In this document: positions 16,616-24,341 of the stretch, piece after piece
How the letters are laid out: every line of letters starts with the position of its first letter
Position numbering within the stretch: the stretch's first letter is position 1
Origin: DATFMH01 sp035267045
GTDB lineage: Bacteria > Bacteroidota > Rhodothermia > Balneolales > DATFMH01
Assembly: GCA_035267045.1 (NCBI GenBank)
Contig: DATFMH010000234.1
Location: 1-25,004 of the forward strand
Reading direction: 5' to 3'
DNA length: 25,004 nt
Translations under genes and position numbers: made by a program
Notes under the pieces: model-generated
Told to the model about the DNA's origin: nothing
Database searches by the model: none
The model's input: the letters and a program-made list of their open reading frames with translations, nothing else

Positions 16616-18286
16616 ATGCATACATTCGATCAAGTTGTTAACTTTCTCAATTCCTTAATCTGGTCCAAACCCGAAGTTTTCCCTTTTATGGTAGTGGTAT
16701 TATTAAGCTTCGGAATATTTATCACCATTCGTTTGGGATTTATCCAAATCCGGCGTTTTACTCATGGAGTAAAAGTTGTAACGGGTTATTATGACGATCC
16801 AGATGATGTTGGTGATGTAAATCACTTCCAGGCTTTAAGCACTGCCTTGTCTGCTACTGTCGGTATCGGTAATATTGCCGGAGTAGCTATAGCCATTCAC
16901 TATGGCGGTCCGGGTGCTCTTTTCTGGATGTGGGTGACAGCATTGCTGGGTATGGCAATTAAATACTCAGAATGTACACTTGCGGTCAATTATCGTAATA
17001 CCAATCCCGATGGCTCCGTATCCGGCGGACCTATGTACTACATAGAAAAAGGTCTTGGTCCGAACTGGAAATGGTTGGCGATAGTTTTCGCAGTCAGTGC
17101 TGTTATCTGCTCCTTCCTGACAGGTAATGCCGTACAGGCCAATACCGTAGCCGACTCTCTTTTCAGTGCTTTCCATATACCACGCTATTTAACAGGCCTG
17201 GTCACAGCCGGTTTGGTCGGTTTCGTCATCCTTGGCGGCATCAAACGTATTGGAAATGTAACATCGCGACTAGCCCCGCTTATGGCTATCATCTATGTTA
17301 CCGGCGCCCTGTTAATATTACTATTGAACTATACCGAAGTCATACCAACTTTGGGATTGATCATCTCGTCAGCATTTTCACCCAAAGCCGGCGCATTTGG
17401 TATCGGATCCGGGGCTTTTCTGACAACACTTGTCTGGGGGATCAAACGAGGTTTATTCTCTAATGAAGCCGGGCAGGGATCAGCCCCAACGGCACACGCC
17501 GCAGCCAAAACGGATGAACCCGTCCGTGAAGGTGTAGTAGCTCTTCTCGAACCCTTTATCGATACACTTGTTATTTGTACCATGACGGGATTGGTGATCA
17601 TCATTACCAATGTGTGGCAAACTAAGCATAATGAAATTGTAAAACTGAATGCCGTTGATAATGTTTATAAAACAACACAGGTGGAATCAGCTTCGAACCT
17701 GGCCAGTACTTCTATGGCAACACAGCCGTTAAATGTGCAAGATGGAGTCATTCAAAACGGAACACTTTTGCATAACGATTACAGTATTGATTCACTTTTT
17801 GAAGATGCGGCTATGACCATTCCTTTTAATGGTACCCTTCTTCACGGCAGTAACGGCCGTTATGCTAAGTCGCATGAGGATAAGGAATTACATGCTCTCT
17901 ACGGCCGTGTAGTGGAAAATGGTGCCCCGATGACAGCATTGGCTTTTGAACAGGGATTATCTCATTTATTTCCCGGTGGACAATATATCGTTACACTTTG
18001 TGTATTTTTATTTGGAATTTCAACGGCAATTAGCTGGAGCTATTATGGCGACAGAGCGATACAATATTTGGCCGGAGACAGATCAATTGTTTATTATAAG
18101 GGTGTTTATGTTATTATGAATTTTATCGGTGCTATATTGGCTCTAACCACAGTATGGACGATCGGCGATATTACACTCGGCCTTATGGCATTACCGAACC
18201 TAATTGCCCTGTTCGCACTCTCGGGCGTCGTCTACGAGTTAACACAAACATATTTTGCAAAACAACATGCATTACCAGAAGAATAA
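16616..18286 (+). CDS. Alanine/glycine:cation symporter (AGCS family)
   Basis: 556 residues. AGCS proteins import alanine or glycine with sodium (or protons) across the inner membrane. Family signatures: GNIAGVAIAIHYGGPGALFWMW at 85-106, GGPMYYIEKGLG at 137-148, and NEAGQGSAPTAHAAAKTDEP at 283-302. About ten or eleven hydrophobic segments span 20-335 and 440-550. Usual members are 450-500 residues; the excess here is a hydrophilic stretch of about 100 residues (335-437) between MTGLVIIITN and NGAPMTALAF, where the family normally has a short loop. It contains NGTLLH twice (381-386 and 405-410). No Shine-Dalgarno precedes the ATG. The gene overlaps the start of upp by 20 bases and heads the upp-lptC-ostA run. 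Transport type is sure; exact amino acid is not. Confidence 0.94.
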   Translation: MHTFDQVVNFLNSLIWSKPEVFPFMVVVLLSFGIFITIRLGFIQIRRFTHGVKVVTGYYDDPDDVGDVNHFQALSTALSATVGIGNIAGVAIAIHYGGPGALFWMWVTALLGMAIKYSECTLAVNYRNTNPDGSVSGGPMYYIEKGLGPNWKWLAIVFAVSAVICSFLTGNAVQANTVADSLFSAFHIPRYLTGLVTAGLVGFVILGGIKRIGNVTSRLAPLMAIIYVTGALLILLLNYTEVIPTLGLIISSAFSPKAGAFGIGSGAFLTTLVWGIKRGLFSNEAGQGSAPTAHAAAKTDEPVREGVVALLEPFIDTLVICTMTGLVIIITNVWQTKHNEIVKLNAVDNVYKTTQVESASNLASTSMATQPLNVQDGVIQNGTLLHNDYSIDSLFEDAAMTIPFNGTLLHGSNGRYAKSHEDKELHALYGRVVENGAPMTALAFEQGLSHLFPGGQYIVTLCVFLFGISTAISWSYYGDRAIQYLAGDRSIVYYKGVYVIMNFIGAILALTTVWTIGDITLGLMALPNLIALFALSGVVYELTQTYFAKQHALPEE

Positions 18287-18914
18287 TATTAAAAATCTCA
18301 AGGTTGTTAAGCATCCGTTAACAGAACGGGATTTAACAATATTACGAGACAAAAACACATCCTCATCAATGTTTCGACAAGTGCTGGGCAGGGTATCTAT
18401 GATCCTTGCCTATCATGCACTTGAAGATTTGCCCTTGAAACAGGTAACTCTGAATACGCCAATACAGAAAACGGAGGGCGTGGTTCTGGATACCGATATT
18501 ATTGTCGTACCAATATTACGTGCAGGCCTTGGCCTCGTTGATTCAATCATAACATTCATTCCTGAAACGAAAGTAGGGCATTTAGGACTCTATCGTGATG
18601 AAACCACAAAACAACCGGTCGAGTATTATTATAAAATGCCGGATGGACTCGACACAGCCGAAGTGATTTTAGTCGATCCCATGCTGGCAACAGCCGGAAG
18701 TGCTATTGCCGCCCTCAACATTCTTAAAGAGCATGGAGCTAAAAAAATACGATTCATGTGTTTAATTGCCGCACCCGAAGGGATCGAAAAGCTTCAACAG
18801 GAACACCCTGATGTCCCCATTGTTACCGCTGCCGTAGATGAAAAGCTGAATGAAGATGCTTATATCGTTCCCGGACTCGGTGACGCCGGCGACAGATTCT
18901 TTGGAACGGTTTGA
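18267..18914 (+). CDS. upp: Uracil phosphoribosyltransferase
   Basis: 215 residues from the ATG at 18267. Salvages uracil: uracil plus PRPP gives UMP and pyrophosphate, in the cytoplasm. The family start ...KVVKHPLTERDLTILRD is present at 12-27. RAGLG is at 85-89, the PRPP loop ILVDPMLATAGSA at 134-146, and the uracil-binding end IVPGLGDAGDRFFGT at 200-214. Length matches the usual 208-215. The frame stays open to a TTG at 18255, but ATG 18267 fits the family length. That start lies inside the last codons of the symporter gene (20-base overlap) and has no Shine-Dalgarno, so translation is probably coupled to the symporter's termination. lptC follows after six bases. Confidence 0.96.
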   Translation: MHYQKNNIKNLKVVKHPLTERDLTILRDKNTSSSMFRQVLGRVSMILAYHALEDLPLKQVTLNTPIQKTEGVVLDTDIIVVPILRAGLGLVDSIITFIPETKVGHLGLYRDETTKQPVEYYYKMPDGLDTAEVILVDPMLATAGSAIAALNILKEHGAKKIRFMCLIAAPEGIEKLQQEHPDVPIVTAAVDEKLNEDAYIVPGLGDAGDRFFGTV

Positions 18915-18920
18915 TATCTT

Positions 18921-19466
18921 ATGAAAACGACTCTTCTGTTCATAATATCCTTAATCGTTATTTCTTCCTGTACGAAACTATCGAAATACGATAAAAAAAG
19001 AGTAAACAGTGCGATTAAGGATACTCTGACATCAAAAACGGAGAGCTGGAATGTTCACATGGATTTAGTTGAAGGCGGCCACAAACGGGTTATCTTGAAC
19101 GCTCCATACGCTGCCACCTACCAAAAGGACAATGGCAGTCAAACTCATTTTAAAGGGCCGGTAAAAATAGCCATACAGGATACTCTTGGTAATATCACCA
19201 CGACGGTGAGGTGCAATAAGGCTCTATTTAACAGCGACAATTCAGTTTTTGAGTTTTCAGGTGACGTGGTTGTCAAAACAGACAAAAAAAAGATATTACG
19301 CAGCGAATACCTTAAGTGGATTCAAAAGTCTCATAATATAGAAACGCCAAATTATGTAGTCATTACGACACCATCCGACAGTATTGCCGGTTATGGACTT
19401 AAAGGGAAGGAAGATTTAAGCACGTACACCATTAATAAAGTAAAAGGCCGTGTATCTGTTAAGTAG
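18921..19466 (+). CDS. lptC: LptC-like lipoprotein of the LPS transport bridge
   Basis: 181 residues. LptC normally sits in the inner membrane and passes lipopolysaccharide from LptB2FG to LptA. Here the N-terminus MKTTLLFIISLIVISSC is a lipoprotein signal with Cys17 as the lipidated residue, as in Bacteroidota-type LptC rather than the E. coli transmembrane form. The body has the expected short beta-strand pattern: LVEGGHKRVILNAPYAATY, FKGPVKIAIQDTLG, VFEFSGDVVVKT and LKWIQKSHNIETPNYVVI, the last matching the 'element to be lost or kept' motif of LptC/OstA proteins. It starts six bases after upp without a Shine-Dalgarno and is followed after 36 bases by the OstA-like gene. Assignment is strong from this pairing and fair from sequence alone. 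Confidence 0.86.
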   Translation: MKTTLLFIISLIVISSCTKLSKYDKKRVNSAIKDTLTSKTESWNVHMDLVEGGHKRVILNAPYAATYQKDNGSQTHFKGPVKIAIQDTLGNITTTVRCNKALFNSDNSVFEFSGDVVVKTDKKKILRSEYLKWIQKSHNIETPNYVVITTPSDSIAGYGLKGKEDLSTYTINKVKGRVSVK

Positions 19467-19502
19467 ACCAATATCAATATTTAATCGTATGGCTGACACA
19501 AC

Positions 19503-20987
19503 TTGAAAAACTTTGAGCTACATATTCCTGACTGCTTCAGAAGTACTATCCTGCCGTTATTGTTCGTAACTGGAATTCTAATTCTTTCCAGTACAACTGT
19601 TTTCGCACAAAAAAAGGTGGAGATACTTAAAACCGACCGGCTGGAAGGGGGCAAAGTGAATGGACAAAATATACGAAAACTAATCGGTCATGTTATTTTA
19701 CGCCATAAGGGCCAAACTTTGTATTGTGACAGTGCCTATCAATTTATCAGCAAAAATGAATTACGTGCCTATGGCAATATTGAGATTATGTCGGATACCT
19801 TAAAAATCTGGGCCGATACGGCACTGTATAATACAGATGATGAAATCAGTCATTTTTCCGGACAAGTGATTATTAATAATAAGGATGTAACGATATTCAG
19901 CAAAAAAGCTACCTATTATTTCAAAACGGATAAAGCGATTTTTCCAGGTAAGATACGCCTGGAGGACAAGAAAGGGACATTAAGAGCAGATAATGGCATC
20001 TATTATAATAAAACGGATAGCGCCATTTTCAGGGGTAATGTTCAAATTGCCGATTCTACTCAGTACGCCGAGGCTGATAGTTTGTTCTCAAACAGGAAAT
20101 CGGATTATTATGAATTACATGGAAGGGTCTTCATTCGTGATGAAAAGAATAACTCATCTCTAAAAGGTGATTATATACAAGCCGATTCAAGTGGATACCG
20201 GCAATTGGATGGTCACGCCTTCATGGAAAGAATCAAAAAAGATAAAAAAGATACCAATTTTGTATGGGCGCATACTATTCACTATTGGAAATATGATACT
20301 ACATATATTTTCAAAGCTTACGGCAATGTTCATATGTGGTCGACCCGTTTCTCTTCAATATCGGATACGTCAAGCTATGCCGATTCAACCGAGAAATTTA
20401 TTTTACGATCAAATGCTAAAGCGTGGTATAAGCATTTACAGTTATCTGCACCTGTAATCAATGTTAAATTGGAGCAAGATACCATTCGCTCATTATTAGC
20501 TTATCCACACCCATTTGCTGTCCGGGAAGATTCGGTGAGTAAACGTCTGAATCAGATTAAGGGAGACACCATTTATGCTGAGTTTAAAAAAGGTGATATC
20601 TCATCTATTCTCGTTTATCCTCATGGTGAGATGCTCTATTATACTCTGAATAATAATAAGAAACCCGACGGGGCGATTCAGATGACAGCCGATTCTGTTT
20701 ATATGATTTTTAATAAGGGTGCTGTTCAAAGGGTCAAAGCTGTCAAGAATATTAACGGCAATTACTTATCCGAATCAAAAGATATTGCCAAACAGCAATT
20801 AAAAGGGTTTATATGGACGCCAAAATTACGACCACATAAACCCCTGGAGAATCTGAAACGAAGGCTGCCTGCTATCCCTGACAGCAGGCCATTCCCTTTG
20901 CCTTATCGTTACAAGAATTTTTTAGAAAAAAATAAAACGAAAACAATCAGCAATACTAAGCCTCGTCCAACTCAGCATGTTCCTTAA
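19503..20987 (+). CDS. OstA/LptA-like periplasmic protein
   Basis: 494 residues, much longer than E. coli LptA (about 185). A signal peptide (hydrophobic 16-33) ends at about VFA|Q, residue 35. The mature part begins with an OstA/LptA-type jellyroll: RLEGGKVNGQNIRKLIGHVILRH at about 44-66, LYCDSAYQF, LRAYGNIEI, LKIWADTALYN and HFSGQVIINN. It is followed by a second, less regular set of similar strands up to about 420, and a Pro/Arg/Lys-rich tail (450-494). This is the long OstA-like form typical of Bacteroidota, thought to extend the LPS bridge between LptC and LptD. The start is TTG at 19503: the frame upstream meets TGA at 19494 and offers no ATG or GTG. Its last 32 bases overlap the 3' end of the opposite-strand EF-G2-like gene. 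Confidence 0.88.
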   Translation: MKNFELHIPDCFRSTILPLLFVTGILILSSTTVFAQKKVEILKTDRLEGGKVNGQNIRKLIGHVILRHKGQTLYCDSAYQFISKNELRAYGNIEIMSDTLKIWADTALYNTDDEISHFSGQVIINNKDVTIFSKKATYYFKTDKAIFPGKIRLEDKKGTLRADNGIYYNKTDSAIFRGNVQIADSTQYAEADSLFSNRKSDYYELHGRVFIRDEKNNSSLKGDYIQADSSGYRQLDGHAFMERIKKDKKDTNFVWAHTIHYWKYDTTYIFKAYGNVHMWSTRFSSISDTSSYADSTEKFILRSNAKAWYKHLQLSAPVINVKLEQDTIRSLLAYPHPFAVREDSVSKRLNQIKGDTIYAEFKKGDISSILVYPHGEMLYYTLNNNKKPDGAIQMTADSVYMIFNKGAVQRVKAVKNINGNYLSESKDIAKQQLKGFIWTPKLRPHKPLENLKRRLPAIPDSRPFPLPYRYKNFLEKNKTKTISNTKPRPTQHVP

Positions 20988-23082
20988 TAACTTTTTCCTG
21001 TACATCTCTTGGAACTGCAGCGTAATGTGAAAACTTACGGATGTGAGTCGCTCTGCCTTGCGTTATAGATTTAAGATGTGTGGAATAACGATACAGCTCA
21101 GCCAGAGGAACATTGGCTTTAACTTTTTGTATGGAACCTTCAGCATCCATTCCCAAAACCTGTCCCCGGCGTGTAGAAAGATCATTCATTATATCTCCCA
21201 TATATTCTGCCGGGACTGTAATTTCAACTTCATAGACCGGTTCCATTAACTTGGGACCAGCATCGATAAAAGCCTTCCTGAATGCCATCAATCCAGCTGT
21301 TTTGAAAGCGGCTTCATTTGAATCGACTGAGTGCATGGAACCATCATAAACGGAAACACGGATATCCCTTGCCCGGCAACCGGTCAGTGGTCCGTTTTCC
21401 ATTTTCTCCATGATTCCTTTCAATACAGCAGGCATGAAACGGTTGTCTATGACGCCACCAACGATACAATTTTGAAATACCAGTTTGCCACCCCATTCAA
21501 GATCGATTTCCTGTACATCTCTGACATTTATATCGCTCGGTGTGGGCATTCCTTCTTCATAGGGTTCCACAAGCATATAAACTTCGCCATACTGCCCGGC
21601 ACCACCCGATTGCTTCTTATGCTTGTAAGTTGAACGGATCGCTTTCGTAATGGTCTCACGGTATGGTATACCGGGCTGACTGAATTCAATATTAACCTTG
21701 AATTTATTTTCCAGCATGTATTTAACCACAGCTAAATGTTCTTCTCCCTGTCCACCTACAAGTGTCTGCTTTAACTCTGCACTATGGATAATTTGAAGGG
21801 ATGGATCCTCTTTCTGTAACTGATGAAGAGCGACTGCCATTTTTTCTTCATCCGACTCACTGCTTGCCTTTACGGCATACTGAATAACAGGTTCAGGAAA
21901 ATGTATCGGTTCTATAGCAATATCGGCCCCTTTTACATGCAAAGTATCACTCACAACACTGTCCTTTAATTTTACAACAGCTGCGATATCTCCTGCTTTT
22001 ACTTCGGGAACTTCTATTCTTTTAGACCCTTTTGTAATATACAGTGTACTTATCCGGTTGGTTGTACCCGATTTATGACTCACTAAATCCATACCCGGCG
22101 TTATGGTTCCGCCATAAACTTTGAAATTCATCAAATCGCCGACATGATGCTCCGATTGCACTTTGAAAAGAAACATCAAAGGATCTCCATTGGGATCTAT
22201 TTTTAATGTTTCCCCATTTATCAATTGCGGACCCTTGGCATCTAATGGAGATGGAGCAACATTATCGAGAAATCCCATAACACGGCCGGTACCCATATTC
22301 CGTTCAGAGGAAACACAAAAGAGCGGAAATATCTGATGATTAACCATTCCGCGTCTCAGTCCGTCGCGCATTTCATCCTCATCCAATTCGCCCTTCTCAA
22401 AATAAAGATCCATTAGCATTTCATCGTTCTCTGCCACGGCTTCCACTAATTCATTGTGCAATAACTCAGCCTGAGCCCTGTGAGAATCCGGTATTGGCAA
22501 TTTAGCCGGTTTACCTCCCTCTTCAGGAAATTCATACATCGTCATTTTCAAGACATCAATAATAGCATTAAAATCTTCTCCTTCGGAGTAAGGATATTGA
22601 ACAACCACTACTTCTCTTCCGAAACGTTCTTTCGCCAAATCGACTGCCCTCTGAAAATTGGAATTAGGATGATCGACTTTATTGACAATAAATAATGATG
22701 GGGTTTGATATTCTTTCGTATAATCCCAAAGCATTTCGGTACCCACTTCAACCCCGTGTTCAGCATCAAGAACAAATATCGATGTGGCTGCAACTTTAAG
22801 AGCACCAATAACTTCACCGATGTAATCACTGGTACCCGGAGTATCAATTAAATTTATTTTGTGCCCCCGCCAATCGAGGGTCATAAAGGACGAAAAGACC
22901 GATTTTAATTTTTCATGTTCAATTTCATGATAATCGGATACCGTATTTTTTTGAGATATTGAACCGCGACGCGGTATGGTTCCGGATTCAAACAACATTG
23001 TTTCTGCTAATGTAGTTTTACCGGAACCCGAGTGGCCTAACAAAACTACATTCCTAATCTTTGAAGGATCATAAACATTCAT
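20956..23082 (-). CDS. EF-G2-like translational GTPase
   Basis: 708 residues, with the full five-domain EF-G plan. G1 is GHSGSGKT (16-23), G3 DTPG (80-83) and G4 NKVD (134-137). Domain III shows LVGGQGEEHL, and domain IV shows KKQSGGAGQYGEV and DGSMHSVDSNEAAFKTAG. The switch I region reads TVSDYHEIEHEKLKSVFSS where translocation-type EF-G has a DWMEQEQERGITI-like stretch, which places it with the EF-G2 (FusA2) class rather than the main elongation factor. EF-G2 proteins bind ribosomes in studied cases but their job is unsettled. AAGGGAG lies eight bases before the ATG, a clear Shine-Dalgarno. It is a single-gene unit, divergent from ansA and overlapping the OstA-like gene at its 3' end. The main EF-G gene is expected elsewhere in the genome. 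Confidence 0.9.
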   Translation of the reverse strand: MNVYDPSKIRNVVLLGHSGSGKTTLAETMLFESGTIPRRGSISQKNTVSDYHEIEHEKLKSVFSSFMTLDWRGHKINLIDTPGTSDYIGEVIGALKVAATSIFVLDAEHGVEVGTEMLWDYTKEYQTPSLFIVNKVDHPNSNFQRAVDLAKERFGREVVVVQYPYSEGEDFNAIIDVLKMTMYEFPEEGGKPAKLPIPDSHRAQAELLHNELVEAVAENDEMLMDLYFEKGELDEDEMRDGLRRGMVNHQIFPLFCVSSERNMGTGRVMGFLDNVAPSPLDAKGPQLINGETLKIDPNGDPLMFLFKVQSEHHVGDLMNFKVYGGTITPGMDLVSHKSGTTNRISTLYITKGSKRIEVPEVKAGDIAAVVKLKDSVVSDTLHVKGADIAIEPIHFPEPVIQYAVKASSESDEEKMAVALHQLQKEDPSLQIIHSAELKQTLVGGQGEEHLAVVKYMLENKFKVNIEFSQPGIPYRETITKAIRSTYKHKKQSGGAGQYGEVYMLVEPYEEGMPTPSDINVRDVQEIDLEWGGKLVFQNCIVGGVIDNRFMPAVLKGIMEKMENGPLTGCRARDIRVSVYDGSMHSVDSNEAAFKTAGLMAFRKAFIDAGPKLMEPVYEVEITVPAEYMGDIMNDLSTRRGQVLGMDAEGSIQKVKANVPLAELYRYSTHLKSITQGRATHIRKFSHYAAVPRDVQEKVIKEHAELDEA

Positions 23083-23199
23083 AGCGTAACTCCCTTCTTG
23101 TGGACACTAATAGAATCATTTCTCTTAATTATATAAAAAAATACTACAGATCAAATGGATTATTTATAAATCATATTCTGATCTTTAAATACTATTTTG

Positions 23200-23227
23200 C
23201 TTACAATTAATTGAAAATAATTGTAAG
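23200..23227. repeat. Perfect 10-bp inverted repeat in a divergent promoter region
   Basis: CTTACAATTA and TAATTGTAAG flank eight bases (ATTGAAAA). The same word ATTGAAAA recurs at 23233-23240. It lies in the 256-base gap between the divergent EF-G2-like gene and ansA, about 112 bases before ansA. No gene reads into it that would need a terminator, so an operator is more likely than a terminator. The rest of the gap shows no gene. Confidence 0.5.
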
Positions 23228-23290
23228 AATCGATTGAAAATTCTTTTTTTATATCCTATTAATTTGAAAGACAATAACTTTAGCTTACTC

Positions 23291-23318
23291 TTGAATTTGA
23301 AACTATTTACTTAATAAT
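23291..23318 (+). promoter_or_regulatory. Candidate promoter of ansA
   Basis: TTGAAT (23291-23296), 16 bases, AATAAT (23313-23318), with a start expected about 13-15 bases before the ATG. This is a weak sigma70-type match in an AT-rich region. No Shine-Dalgarno is seen ahead of ansA. Confidence 0.25.
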
Positions 23319-23338
23319 CTTACCATTACTGGTCTTTT

Positions 23339-24337
23339 ATGAAACGAATTTTGCTTATACAGACTGGTGGTACTATTGCCATGCAGATCGAATCCGATGA
23401 GCTTACGGAAATTAACCCGAAGACTTCAAACGACATAGTTCGAAAATCGGTTCCCGAAATATCCGGCATTGCTGAAATAGAGACCACTAATCTTTTTACG
23501 GAAGACAGTTCCAATATAAATCCCGGTCACTGGAAAATAATAGCGAATGAGATCTATCAGAAATATGATGAATACGACGGTTTTGTCATACTCCATGGAA
23601 CGGACACCATGGCCTATACAGCATCCGCCCTTTCATTTTGTCTGAATAACCTTGGTAAACCGATTGTGTTGACAGGGAGTCAGGTTCCTTTAATGAGCAT
23701 CAGAAGTGACGCGAGACGAAATCTGATTAATGCCATTGAAGTTGCCACATTAAACTTTAATGAGGTCGTCATTTGTTTCAATGATAAAGTATATCGTGGA
23801 AACAGGGCTACCAAAATGAGTATAGGAGATTTTGATGCCTTCAGTTCACCTAATTATCCTCCGTTAGCCGAAATTGGGTTACGTATTGAGACGAAATTCA
23901 CACTACCCGGTATTCTCAAACCTTTTACTATTACACCCGGGTTTGATAACAACATTTTTGTATTGAAAATATTTCCCGGATTACAACCCTCCTTATTGGA
24001 ATCGTTACTTATAAACCCTCCCCATGTAATCATTATTGAGGGTTTTGGATGTGGTAATTTCCCAATTGAAGCTCCATACAACCTAATCCCGTTTATGAAA
24101 CAATGCCTGGCTAAAAATATTATTCTGATAATGCGATCACAAGCTGATTACGATGCCGTTAATCTGAATAAGTACAGGAGCGGGCGTATGGCATCAGAGT
24201 TGGGTGTGTTAGGTGCCGGAGATATGACTTCCGAAGCAGCTGTAACGAAAATGATGTATCTTCTCGGTAATCATACTAATACAGATTCAATTAAACGACT
24301 TTTCACACGTTCATTAGCAGGGGAATTAACGGAGTAA
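23339..24337 (+). CDS. ansA: Type I (cytoplasmic) L-asparaginase
   Basis: 332 residues. Hydrolyses L-asparagine to aspartate and ammonia. There is no signal peptide, consistent with the cytoplasmic AnsA form rather than the secreted one. Active-site pieces: TGGTI at 9-13 (nucleophile Thr12), Ser58 in DSSN, HGTDTMAYTAS at 86-96 (Thr88 and Asp89) and Lys159 in RATKMSIGDFDAFSSPN. VLTGSQVPL and RSDARRNL at 110-129 also match the family. Length is the usual 330-340. It is not a GatD-type amidotransferase subunit, which would be longer at the N-terminus and sit beside gatE. The ATG at 23339 has no Shine-Dalgarno. It is co-transcribed with the exonuclease-like gene four bases downstream. Confidence 0.94.
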   Translation: MKRILLIQTGGTIAMQIESDELTEINPKTSNDIVRKSVPEISGIAEIETTNLFTEDSSNINPGHWKIIANEIYQKYDEYDGFVILHGTDTMAYTASALSFCLNNLGKPIVLTGSQVPLMSIRSDARRNLINAIEVATLNFNEVVICFNDKVYRGNRATKMSIGDFDAFSSPNYPPLAEIGLRIETKFTLPGILKPFTITPGFDNNIFVLKIFPGLQPSLLESLLINPPHVIIIEGFGCGNFPIEAPYNLIPFMKQCLAKNIILIMRSQADYDAVNLNKYRSGRMASELGVLGAGDMTSEAAVTKMMYLLGNHTNTDSIKRLFTRSLAGELTE

Positions 24338-24341
24338 TAAC

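Noticed and set aside
16967..17610. Minus-strand frames within the symporter gene
   Set aside because: They lie opposite strongly conserved AGCS motifs and show no features of their own.
18255..18266. TTG at 18255 as the start of upp
   Set aside because: The ATG at 18267 gives the normal family length, and the extra four residues add nothing recognisable.
20867..20889. GCCTGCT/AGCAGGC hairpin near the end of the OstA-like gene as terminator for the opposite EF-G2-like gene
   Set aside because: It lies inside coding sequence with no T-run after the stem on the minus strand. A 7-bp match of this kind in codons for Leu/Pro/Ala/Ser is easily chance.
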